DNA of 5,467 bases from Dehalococcoidia bacterium (GCA_030603265.1 JAUVYD010000116.1:1-5467); one strand, 5' to 3'; counted from the first letter of the stretch, positions 1-4,646 are shown. A program made the numbers and translations. Notes: generated by a model not told the origin, from the sequence alone.

Positions 1-95
1 CGATGGCATGCCTCGCCCGTCCCCTTGTTGTCACACAACGCCGCCAGGGTGAATACACCACTGAACGTCGCGCTAGCCGAACGGCTGGTTCGTGC
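1..95 (+). repeat. 95-bp intergenic direct repeat, copy A
   Basis: This copy aligns without gaps to 237-331, with about 85 of 95 positions identical by eye and a period of 236 bp. It begins with a short palindromic segment (GGCATGCC at 5-12) followed by TCGCCC. In copy B the same segment forms the 3' arm of a hairpin whose 5' arm would lie just outside this window for copy A. Other internal symmetry is GTTGT-CAC-ACAAC near 27-39 and AGCC-GAAC-GGCT near 75-86. Substitutions are scattered without regard to any reading frame, so it is not coding. Confidence 0.8.
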
Positions 96-136
96 ATCTC
101 TCCGTGGTGGTGTGGTGGGGGTGGTTTCGGATGCAG

Positions 137-156
137 GGGTCATTCGCGAACGACCC
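137..156. repeat. Short palindromic hairpin GGGTC-N10-GACCC
   Basis: A 5-bp stem GGGTC/GACCC encloses an A-C mismatch and the self-complementary 8-mer TTCGCGAA. It lies in G-rich non-coding DNA and has no T-tract, so it is not an intrinsic terminator. It is most likely another small intergenic palindromic repeat. Confidence 0.45.
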
Positions 157-183
157 GGTGGGAGGGGGAGGTGATTCGTGAGG

Positions 184-208
184 TAGGGGCAGGGTCCCAT
201 CCCTGCCC
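184..208. repeat. GTAGGGGCAGG-type hairpin repeat, copy 1
   Basis: A perfect 8-bp stem GGGCAGGG (187-194) and CCCTGCCC (201-208) closes the six-base loop TCCCAT. A second copy at 4932-4956 has the same loop and the same stem except for one base pair swapped on both sides. This indicates that the hairpin shape is maintained. No T-tract follows. Confidence 0.65.
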
Positions 209-230
209 GGAGGGGCGGGTGGGGTATCTG

Positions 231-254
231 TAGGGGCGATGGCATGCCTCGCCC
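231..254. repeat. GTAGGGGCGA-type hairpin repeat
   Basis: GGGCGA (234-239) pairs with TCGCCC (249-254), with a bulged T and the inner palindrome GGCATGCC. It opens like the other hairpin repeats (TAGGGGC) but has a different stem, so it looks like a sister type of the same repeat class. Its 3' arm is also the start of the 95-bp repeat copy B. Confidence 0.5.
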
Positions 255-331
255 ATCCCCTAGTTGTCACACAGCGTCGCCAGGGTGAATACCCCACTGA
301 ACGACACGCCAGCCGGACGGCTCGTTCGTGC
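237..331 (+). repeat. 95-bp intergenic direct repeat, copy B
   Basis: Second copy of the repeat at 1-95, about 89% identical without gaps. It starts inside the GGGCGA...TCGCCC hairpin (234-254) and ends at TTCGTGC. It lies wholly upstream of the probable MFS start at 461. An open frame beginning at 239 continues in frame into the transporter, so an automatic start call could wrongly add 74 repeat-encoded residues to that protein. Confidence 0.8.
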
Positions 332-422
332 CTGGCCCGGTCCCTTCTCACCGCACAACACCCGGCTGCCCACTTTGCCTTCACTCATGACTCCTTCACG
401 CCCCCCTTCCTTCCGCCTCGAC

Positions 423-431
423 TGCTACAAT
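423..431 (+). promoter_or_regulatory. Possible extended -10 promoter for the MFS gene
   Basis: TGCTACAAT matches an extended -10 (TGnTATAAT) at eight of nine specified or free positions. It would start transcription near 437, about 24 bases before the ATG at 461. No good -35 hexamer is present (CCCCCT at the expected position), as is tolerated for extended -10 promoters. The position also argues that the protein begins at 461 and not upstream. Confidence 0.35.
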
Positions 432-460
432 GGCCGCTGGTCTCTCTGCAACGAGCTTTC

Positions 461-1741
461 ATGAACGGCGAAGCAGCAAATCAGCGCAAGGGGCGCTTTT
501 TCTACGGCTACCATCTGGTAGGTGTCGCCTTCCTGCTGATGGTTCTGTTCAGCGGCTGCGGTGTGTTCGCTTTCAGCCTCTTCGTCAAGCCTCTCGAGGC
601 GTCGTTGGGCTGGGGGCGGGGCCAGGTAATGGCCGGCTTCACGCTCCTCTACCTGATGGTGGGATTCGCCTCGCCTGTGGTCGGCCGCTTCGTGGACCGT
701 CACGGGGCGCGACCGGTGATTGCGATTGGGGCGCTGATGATGAGCCTCGGATTCGTCATCGTGAGCCGGATGAGCGACCTGTACCTCTTCTATCTTGGCT
801 ACGTGATAGTCGGAATCGGCGCCTCCGCCATGGGATTGGTGCCGTGTAGCGCGCTCATGTCGAACTGGTTCAAGCGCAAGCGGGGCACGGCGCTGGGCCT
901 GATGGGGGCCGGCATCGGTGCGGGTGGCGTTGTGATGGCTCCATTCATCGGCTACATGCTGGCGCGCTTCGACTGGCGGGCGGCCTATCTCTCTATGGCC
1001 ATCCTGATACTGGCCGTGGCTATCCCGCTAGCGCTTGGCGTAGTACGCACGCGGCCTTCTGACATGGGACTCTATCCGGACGGGGATAGGGCACCGGCCG
1101 GGGACCCGGGAGACGCGACACTCGGGGGTGGTGAGAAAGAAGGGTTCACGTTGCAGCAGGCGCTGAGGACGCGGGCTTTCTGGCTGATGGCTGTGGCGTT
1201 CGCCTTCTCCAACTTCGCCAACATGGGCACGATTCAGAATTCGGCGCCCTTCCTCGCGGACATCGGCTATCCGACTGCCACTGGTGCATCGGCGCTCGGA
1301 GCGATTGCATTCGGCAGCGGCACCGGGAAACTCTTCTTTGGCTGGCTGTGCGATAAGATGCGGGCCAGTCATGTCTGTGCAATCGGCATCGCGCTGCAGT
1401 TATCGGGTGTACTCCTGCTGCTGACCGTGCGTGCTGACTCGCCGCTGGCGGTCATCTGGATATACGCGCTGCTGCTGGGGTTGGGAGTGGGGGCGTGGCT
1501 TCCCAGTCTATCGATGCTGGGGAGCACCAACTTCGGTCTGCTGTTCTACGGGGCCGTGTTCGGCGCGCTCAACATGGCACAGAGCATGGGAACCTCCACC
1601 GGGCCTCTGTTCTCGGGCCTGGTGCATGATGTCACGGGCTCGTACGTGGGCGCCTTCACCACCGCCGCGGTCCTGTTGGCCATCGCCATCCCGACCGTTC
1701 TGCTGGTGAAGAAGCCCGTCCTCCCGACACGCGACTCTTGA
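461..1741 (+). CDS. MFS transporter, monocarboxylate/oxalate-formate antiporter-like
   Basis: A complete 426-residue inner-membrane carrier of the major facilitator superfamily. Hydrophobicity suggests twelve helices, six at about residues 14-194 and six at about 237-416. They are separated by a hydrophilic loop (about 195-235) that contains RPSDMGLYPDGD, a stretch common at this point in such carriers. A motif-A-like segment follows helix 2 (GRFVDRHGARP, 75-85), with a degenerate counterpart after helix 8 (GWLCDKMRAS, 294-303). The N-terminal FFYGYHLV segment and the overall pattern recall the monocarboxylate/OFA-like group, which moves small organic acids; the actual substrate cannot be read from sequence. 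The ATG at 461 is chosen because the frame upstream runs through a DNA repeat, membrane segments begin shortly after it, and a -10-like site lies 30 bases before it. The ribosome binding site is weak. It is transcribed alone as far as can be seen. Confidence 0.85.
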   Translation: MNGEAANQRKGRFFYGYHLVGVAFLLMVLFSGCGVFAFSLFVKPLEASLGWGRGQVMAGFTLLYLMVGFASPVVGRFVDRHGARPVIAIGALMMSLGFVIVSRMSDLYLFYLGYVIVGIGASAMGLVPCSALMSNWFKRKRGTALGLMGAGIGAGGVVMAPFIGYMLARFDWRAAYLSMAILILAVAIPLALGVVRTRPSDMGLYPDGDRAPAGDPGDATLGGGEKEGFTLQQALRTRAFWLMAVAFAFSNFANMGTIQNSAPFLADIGYPTATGASALGAIAFGSGTGKLFFGWLCDKMRASHVCAIGIALQLSGVLLLLTVRADSPLAVIWIYALLLGLGVGAWLPSLSMLGSTNFGLLFYGAVFGALNMAQSMGTSTGPLFSGLVHDVTGSYVGAFTTAAVLLAIAIPTVLLVKKPVLPTRDS

Positions 1742-1754
1742 CCCGCGGGTGTCG
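1725..1754 (+). terminator. Weak stem-loop at the end of the MFS gene
   Basis: CGACAC (1725-1730) pairs with GTGTCG (1749-1754), and further GCG/CGC pairing is possible across a bulge. The structure straddles the stop codon. There is no clear T-tract, only a T/C-rich stretch near 1768-1774, so intrinsic termination is doubtful. It may be a 3'-end stabilising hairpin or chance. Confidence 0.25.
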
Positions 1755-1795
1755 ACTCCGCCCTGACTCTTTCACTTGCCCACCTCGGTCTTCAA

Positions 1796-1831
1796 CCCGT
1801 ACGAAATGAGCATGGTGCCCCCAGAATTCAG
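1796..1831 (+). repeat. GAAATGAGTATGGTGTCCCC-family repeat, copy 1
   Basis: The segment begins CCCGTACGAAATGAG, identical over 15 bases to the copy at 4054, and continues CATGGTGCCCCCAGAATTC, a variant of the family pattern TATGGTGTCCCCGGAATTC. It lies between the MFS gene and the first hicBA pair, just upstream of the hicB promoter region. Confidence 0.7.
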
Positions 1832-1873
1832 GATGCGGCGGAATGTCGATGCACGACCGGCCGCCATTTGGCA

Positions 1874-1879
1874 TATACT
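1874..1879 (+). promoter_or_regulatory. Probable -10 box for hicBA (first pair)
   Basis: TATACT lies 31 bases upstream of the hicB start and matches the TATAAT consensus at five of six positions. No recognisable -35 hexamer sits 16-18 bases upstream. Transcription would begin near 1886, giving a leader of about 25 bases that carries the AGGAGG site at 1899-1904. Confidence 0.35.
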
Positions 1880-1910
1880 GTTTCTTGCGGAAGCGTGCAG
1901 GAGGTTGGAG

Positions 1911-2120
1911 ATGTCCAAGGAGATACTGTTCCTCGTTGAAGAATCGCCCGAAGGCGGCTATGAGGCCCATGCGCCGGGGTCCTCCATCTACACCCAGGCC
2001 GACACGCTCGATGAAATGAAGCAGATGGCCGTAGACGCTGTCCGCTGTCACTTCGATGAGGACGAGGTGCCCAGGCTAATTCGTCTGCACATGGTGAAGG
2101 AAGAGGTCATCGCGGTTTGA
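1911..2120 (+). CDS. hicB: HicB-like antitoxin (compact, no DNA-binding domain)
   Basis: A 69-residue HicB-fold protein predicted to neutralise the HicA toxin encoded immediately downstream. It opens with the typical strand-strand pattern KEILFLVEESPEGGYEAHAPG, followed by a helix starting at DTLDEMKQMAVDAVRCHF (31-48) and a closing strand near VPRLIRLHMV. This is the small HicB subfamily that databases have sometimes mislabelled as a 2-oxoisovalerate dehydrogenase subunit; nothing here suggests an enzyme. It has no C-terminal helix-turn-helix or ribbon-helix-helix, so autoregulation would need another factor or the complex itself. The start is fixed by AGGAGG at 1899-1904, six bases upstream. 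The frame is open further upstream, but it runs through an intergenic repeat. The stop overlaps the start of hicA in a TTGA junction. Confidence 0.75.
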   Translation: MSKEILFLVEESPEGGYEAHAPGSSIYTQADTLDEMKQMAVDAVRCHFDEDEVPRLIRLHMVKEEVIAV

Positions 2121-2323
2121 AGGTCCCGAGGGATGTGAGTGGTGAGGACTTGGCGAAGCAGCTCAGCCGCCTCGGCTACAGGGTCTCCCGACAGACTGGC
2201 AGTCACATGAGGCTGACTAGAAGCGGGCATATGGAGCATCGCGTTACCGTACCCGCCCATGGAACGCTGAGGATAGGCACGCTCAACGGCATTCTCATTC
2301 CTCACGGTAAGCACTGCAAGTAG
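2117..2323 (+). CDS. hicA: HicA-like mRNA interferase toxin, shortened C-terminus
   Basis: A 68-residue HicA/YcfA-type toxin, of a family that binds RNA through a double-stranded-RNA-binding-like fold and cleaves mRNA. The order is MKVPRDVSGEDLAKQLSRLGY (helix 1), RQTGSH with the catalytic-type histidine at residue 30, then HRVTVPAHGTLRIGTLNGIL. Translation starts at TTG, overlapping the hicB stop, so the pair is probably translationally coupled. In relatives of this subfamily, as I recall them, the sequence continues after GTL..IL with roughly DDVATHFxLSRDELL. Here eight residues (IPHGKHCK) match that register, including the His, and a TAG follows; three more codons reading LLK lie after the TAG. 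The last helix therefore appears lost, which may weaken toxicity or antitoxin binding. Confidence 0.75.
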   Translation: MKVPRDVSGEDLAKQLSRLGYRVSRQTGSHMRLTRSGHMEHRVTVPAHGTLRIGTLNGILIPHGKHCK

Positions 2324-2359
2324 TTGCTAAAGTGAGATCGACGCAGTACCGTTACTGGT

Positions 2360-2397
2360 GTATTAGCTCCCCAGCCTGAACGCGGTTCATGCTGGGC
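2360..2397 (+). repeat. First unit of a tandem hairpin pair
   Basis: The lead-in GTATTAGCTCCCCA is followed by a stem of CCCAGC (2370-2375), a C-T mismatch, TGAAC (2377-2381), loop GCG, GTTCA (2385-2389) and GCTGGG (2391-2396). The same lead-in and stem architecture recur 38 bases later in the terminator. No T-tract follows this first hairpin, so it should not terminate by itself. Confidence 0.6.
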
Positions 2398-2407
2398 GTA
2401 TTAACTC

Positions 2408-2442
2408 CCCACCCTCGCCACGGCGACGGTGGGTTTTCTTTT
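2408..2442 (+). terminator. Rho-independent terminator after hicBA
   Basis: CCCACC (2408-2413) pairs with GGTGGG (2428-2433). An inner stem TCGC(C)/(G)GCGA is separated by one C-C mismatch, and TTTTCTTTT (2434-2442) follows directly. It lies 85 bases after the hicA stop and should end the hicBA transcript. Read from the other strand it lacks a T-tract, so it is directional. Confidence 0.8.
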
Positions 2443-2605
2443 GGTAGCCTACCTGTCTCCCTGTCGGGCGTCAATATGCCCTTGGCGAAGTTCGTCTCTG
2501 TGACCCTACCCCATAGTCCAAGCCAGCTCCGACCTCCGTGCTGCCGGGTCACCGGGCGCTGCGGATGGATAGCGAAGTTGACGCGAGGGCACGCTGACTC
2601 GCATC

Positions 2606-2634
2606 GAAATGAGTAAGGAGCGCCCCACATTCAC
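2606..2634 (+). repeat. GAAATGAGTATGGTGTCCCC-family repeat, degenerate copy
   Basis: GAAATGAGTAAGGAGCGCCCC followed by ACATTCAC resembles the other copies in the window. The first ten bases are identical, then two substitutions and a one- or two-base indel occur before the C run. It is the weakest member of the family and could be chance, but it sits at the same kind of place, between two gene modules. Confidence 0.4.
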
Positions 2635-2643
2635 ACGTGACTC

Positions 2644-2973
2644 ATGATTCCTGACTTCAGACCCGCGACCCCTGACATCAGCCGTAGGCTGGTCAACATA
2701 TGTCACTTGTTCTACACGCCAACCATTGACGCTGCCTATACTGGGGGCTTAGAGTACCTGCTGGACCCTGCTCCCCAAGGATACTCCGGCCCCCATGGCT
2801 ACGTGTTGACGCAGGGTCGTTATGTTGGCGCTGCCGAGGTCGAAGGACGATGGCGAGCCATTCGACGAGAGGATGGCGCGACTAACTGTCCAACTCGGGG
2901 GCAGATGGAGGAGTCGGCCAGACTGGACAATATGATCTGGGCCAACTTGGAGGACCTCGGCTATGGCAAGTGA
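2644..2973 (+). pseudogene. hsdM: C-terminal remnant of type I R-M methyltransferase subunit HsdM
   Basis: An open frame of 109 residues whose second half resembles the end of HsdM, the DNA-adenine methyltransferase subunit of type I restriction-modification systems. HGYVLTQGRYVGAAEVE (51-67) and QMEESARLDNMIWANLEDLGYG (87-108) match the family tail. The 19 residues between them do not fit, but the next frame (2846-2899) reads DDGEPFDERMARLTVQLG, which is exactly the expected linking segment. One extra base near 2845-2846 and one missing base in the G-run 2897-2901 therefore compensate each other. Upstream of about 2740 the resemblance fades, and the catalytic domain with its NPPY motif is absent. 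About 60 of a usual 450-550 residues remain, so no methylation activity is possible. The GGAGG of the following gene lies inside it. Family assignment is from recognised motifs and was not searched. Confidence 0.6.
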
Positions 2974-3997
2974 ACTGGTCTCCAGCAGCCACGGCGAGTT
3001 CCTGCTCTACCAGACCGAAGACAACCGAACGCGCGTTCAGGTCAGGGTCGAGCAGGAAACAGTCTGGCTTACGCAGAAACAGATGGCCGAACTCTTCCGG
3101 AAGGATGTTCGCACCATCAGCGAGCACATCCGCAGCATCTTTGACGAAGGCGAGTTGTTGGAACGAGCAGTTGTCCGGAATTTCCGGACAACTGCCAGCG
3201 ATGGAAAGCAGTACGACACCCGGCATTACAACCTCGACGTCATCATCTCGGTCGGCTACCGCGTCAAGTCCCTCCGCGGCACCCAGTTCCGCATCTGGGC
3301 CACCCAGCGACTCCGCGAATACATCGTGAAGGGCTTCGCGATGGACGACGAGCGCCTCAAGGCGGCTGGAGGAGGAGACTATTTCGAGGAACTGCTCGGC
3401 CGCATCCGTGACATCCGCTCCTCGGAACGCGTATTCTGGCGGAAAGTCCTCGACATCTATGCCACCAGCATTGACTACGAGCCGAGAGTAGAAATCTCCA
3501 GTCTTTTCTTCCAGACAGTGCAGAACAAGATGCACTGGGCCATTGTCGGGCAAACCGCTGCCGAGATCGTGCACGGCCGGGCCGATGCCGGTAAACCCAA
3601 TATGGGCTTGACCGGTTTCTCCGGCAACACCCCCCGCAAGGACGACGTGACCATCGCGAAGAACTACCTGGACGAAGAAGAACTGCGGGCGCTCAACCTG
3701 ATTGTCTCAGCCTACCTCGACTTTGCCGAACTCCAGGCCGTCACCCGCAAGCCGATGACCATGGCAGACTGGATTGCCAGGCTCGACGACTTCATCCGCA
3801 TCAGCGACCGCCAGATGCTCACCCATGCGGGCAAGATTTCGCACGAGATGGCGAAGCTCAAGGCGGAAGCGGAGTTTGAACAGTTCCGAGGCGCTCAGGC
3901 CGCACTGCCACAACCGGTGGATCAGCATTTCGCCGAAGCGGTCGATGAACTCAAGCAGATCGAAGGCGAGGTGAAGAAGAAAGACGGCCGCAGATAA
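2963..3997 (+). CDS. rhuM: RhuM-family protein (virulence RhuM-like), intact
   Basis: A 344-residue soluble protein of the RhuM family, named after a gene of Salmonella pathogenicity island 3. Its molecular function is not established, and members are often found beside hsdM/hsdS in type I R-M loci. Residues about 34-62 (VWLTQKQMAELFRKDVRTISEHI) look like a winged helix-turn-helix. The family hallmark HYNLDVIISVGYRVKS..GTQFRIWAT is at 88-114. A second conserved block, HWAIVGQTAAEIVHGRADA...MGLTGFSG, is at 191-221. A helical C-terminal part runs from DEEELRALNLIVSAYLDFAE to EMAKLKAEAEFEQF, ending in a charged tail. Length and ends agree with a complete protein. The start ATG overlaps the hsdM remnant by 11 bases, with GGAGG at 2949-2953 and nine bases of spacing. 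Its expected partners hsdS and hsdR are missing. It is intact although its neighbour has decayed. A 29-bp palindrome lies in codons 69-78. Confidence 0.85.
   Translation: MASELVSSSHGEFLLYQTEDNRTRVQVRVEQETVWLTQKQMAELFRKDVRTISEHIRSIFDEGELLERAVVRNFRTTASDGKQYDTRHYNLDVIISVGYRVKSLRGTQFRIWATQRLREYIVKGFAMDDERLKAAGGGDYFEELLGRIRDIRSSERVFWRKVLDIYATSIDYEPRVEISSLFFQTVQNKMHWAIVGQTAAEIVHGRADAGKPNMGLTGFSGNTPRKDDVTIAKNYLDEEELRALNLIVSAYLDFAELQAVTRKPMTMADWIARLDDFIRISDRQMLTHAGKISHEMAKLKAEAEFEQFRGAQAALPQPVDQHFAEAVDELKQIEGEVKKKDGRR
3167..3195. repeat. 29-bp perfect inverted repeat inside rhuM
   Basis: GCAGTTGTCCGGAA (3167-3180) and TTCCGGACAACTGC (3182-3195) are exact reverse complements around a single T. It encodes AVVRNFRTTA, in frame with the family pattern. 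Two 14-base arms matching exactly is far beyond chance in a window of this size. As DNA it has the symmetry of a dimer operator; as RNA it would form a very stable stem about 200 bases into the message. Confidence 0.85.
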
Positions 3998-4012
3998 GGA
4001 AGACGGCGGGAA

Positions 4013-4052
4013 ATGACCACCGAACTTCGCGAGCAGTCCGCAAGAGCCCTCA
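4013..4052 (+). pseudogene. Possible 5' stub of a third gene of the rhuM operon
   Basis: Fifteen bases after the rhuM stop an ATG opens a frame reading MTTELREQSARA. An AAGGA is placed about 12 bases before it. At 4054 the frame runs into the CCCGTACGAAATGAG repeat and loses sense. In related loci hsdS often follows rhuM, so this may be the first dozen codons of a lost gene, but the stub is too short to identify. The wording KMTTELREQSA also resembles part of an HsdM tail. Treat as tentative. Confidence 0.25.
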
Positions 4053-4053
4053 G

Positions 4054-4088
4054 CCCGTACGAAATGAGTATGGTGTCCCGAACTTCAC
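4054..4088 (+). repeat. GAAATGAGTATGGTGTCCCC-family repeat, copy 3
   Basis: It begins CCCGTACGAAATGAG, identical to copy 1, then TATGGTGTCCCGAACTTC. It sits between the end of the rhuM operon and the convergent hicA gene on the minus strand. No intrinsic terminator is seen for either operon here. Confidence 0.7.
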
Positions 4089-4126
4089 TACACAGAGAGG
4101 AAACAGAACGAGGCGGTGACAATCAT

Positions 4127-4342
4127 TCAGCGGCCAACGTCTTCACGCGACAGGCCTGCCTCACGCAGGATTGCACTCACTGTGCCTGGCTCAAGTTCGG
4201 AATGGCGTGGAACCACCACAGTGCGATTGCTGTCGCTCTGAACGAACACAAGGTGGCTGCGCCTTTGTCTATCGAGATGGAACCCTGCTCGCTGCAGCGC
4301 TGCGGACATGTCCTGCCAGGAAAGCCCTGACAGATGGGTCAC
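4127..4342 (-). CDS. hicA: HicA-like mRNA interferase toxin (second pair)
   Basis: A 71-residue HicA toxin with the full classic layout. LSGLSWQDMSAALQRAGFHLDRQRRSH (4-30) carries the catalytic-type histidine at residue 30. RTVVVPRHSELEPGTVSAILREAGLSRED (40-68) is the typical strand, HxELxxGTxxxIL and AGLS tail. The glycine usually preceding Ser-His (GSH) is Arg here, so the motif reads RSH. The start is GTG at 4342 and shares GTGA with the hicB stop (4-base overlap), indicating translational coupling with hicB upstream. It is unlike the first HicA in the window, which has the MKVPRDVSG opening and a shortened tail. Expected action is ribosome-independent mRNA cleavage when HicB is depleted. 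Confidence 0.8.
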   Translation of the reverse strand: MTHLSGLSWQDMSAALQRAGFHLDRQRRSHLVFVQSDSNRTVVVPRHSELEPGTVSAILREAGLSREDVGR

Positions 4343-4542
4343 ACGGTGACCTCACTCTCCTCAATCTGCGGGGTAGGTAGATTCCTCTCCGCAATGCTCT
4401 CCGTGTAGACGGAGATTGCCTCACGGATATTGGCAATGGCTTCAGTGCGGCTATCACCCTCGGAGATACAGCCAGGAAGAGCTGGCACGTAAACGGTGTA
4501 GCCGCCATCAGGCTGAGGTTCCATGACAATACGATACTTCAT
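4339..4542 (-). CDS. hicB: HicB-like antitoxin (second pair)
   Basis: A 67-residue HicB antitoxin of the widespread short type: MKYRIVMEPQPDGGYTVYVPALPGCISEGDSRTEAIANIREAISVY. Residues 1-30 form the partial RNase-H-like sheet with the PALPGC signature at 20-25. Residues 31-54 form the EA..NIREAI helix, and an acidic tail (EESEVTV) follows. It should bind and block the HicA encoded downstream. No DNA-binding domain follows, so operon autoregulation is not evident. ATG at 4542 is preceded by AGGAGG (plus-strand CCTCCT at 4554-4559) with 11 bases of spacing, somewhat long. A -35/-10 pair lies just upstream. Order is antitoxin first, as in the other pair of this window. Confidence 0.85.
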   Translation of the reverse strand: MKYRIVMEPQPDGGYTVYVPALPGCISEGDSRTEAIANIREAISVYTESIAERNLPTPQIEESEVTV

Positions 4543-4569
4543 ACTGACAACAGCCTCCTGCGTTCGCTC

Positions 4570-4598
4570 ATTCTAGCGCCGACACACAAGGCGCGCAA
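4570..4598 (-). promoter_or_regulatory. Probable promoter of the second hicBA pair
   Basis: Reading the minus strand, TTGCGC (4598-4593) and TAGAAT (4575-4570) are separated by exactly 17 bases. The -10 matches consensus at five of six positions and the -35 at TTG. Transcription would start near 4563, just ahead of the AGGAGG site, giving a leader of about 20 bases. Confidence 0.45.
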
Positions 4599-4646
4599 TC
4601 ATCCTGTGGTTCACAATCGTCCGCCTGCAACAGAAACCATGCCAAA

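Larger units (their letters stand above)
1..460. other. Non-coding repeat-rich region upstream of the MFS gene
   Basis: No credible gene is seen here. Open frames exist on both strands, but those starting at 3 and 239 read through two copies of the same 95-bp DNA repeat. Their matching N-termini therefore reflect the repeat rather than a protein family. The stretch also holds a GGGTC/GACCC hairpin (137-156), a GGGCAGGG/CCCTGCCC hairpin (187-208) and a GGGCGA/TCGCCC hairpin (234-254). The plus strand is very G-rich at about 104-124 and 157-194, with closely spaced GG runs that could form a two-tetrad quadruplex. A likely promoter for the transporter lies at the right end. Confidence 0.7.
2324..2643. 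other. Intergenic stretch between hicBA and the hsdM remnant
   Basis: It holds the tandem hairpins and terminator of hicBA (2360-2442) and a degenerate GAAATGAG-family repeat at 2606-2634. Between 2443 and 2605 I see no gene, no RNA gene and no convincing motif. Open frames on both strands there have no family resemblance. Confidence 0.6.

Noticed and set aside
3..233. Open frame whose N-terminus resembles the upstream part of the transporter frame
   Set aside because: The resemblance comes from the 95-bp DNA repeat. Composition (Gly, Arg and Trp runs) follows the G-rich DNA, and there is no ribosome site.
1028..1382. Minus-strand frames opposite the MFS gene
   Set aside because: Shadows of the transporter coding sequence without start signals.
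1741..1750. ACCCGCGGGT palindrome right after the MFS stop
   Set aside because: A 10-bp palindrome is expected several times by chance in a window of this size.
2360..2442. tRNA or riboswitch in the tandem hairpin region
   Set aside because: No cloverleaf, no T-arm consensus and no coding gene immediately downstream for a riboswitch to control.
2389..2616. Plus-strand frame after hicA
   Set aside because: It begins inside the hairpin/terminator and has no recognisable motif.
2882..3574. 230-residue open frame on the minus strand opposite rhuM
   Set aside because: It is the antisense of a clearly recognisable RhuM protein. Long antisense frames are common in high-GC DNA, and it has no family character.
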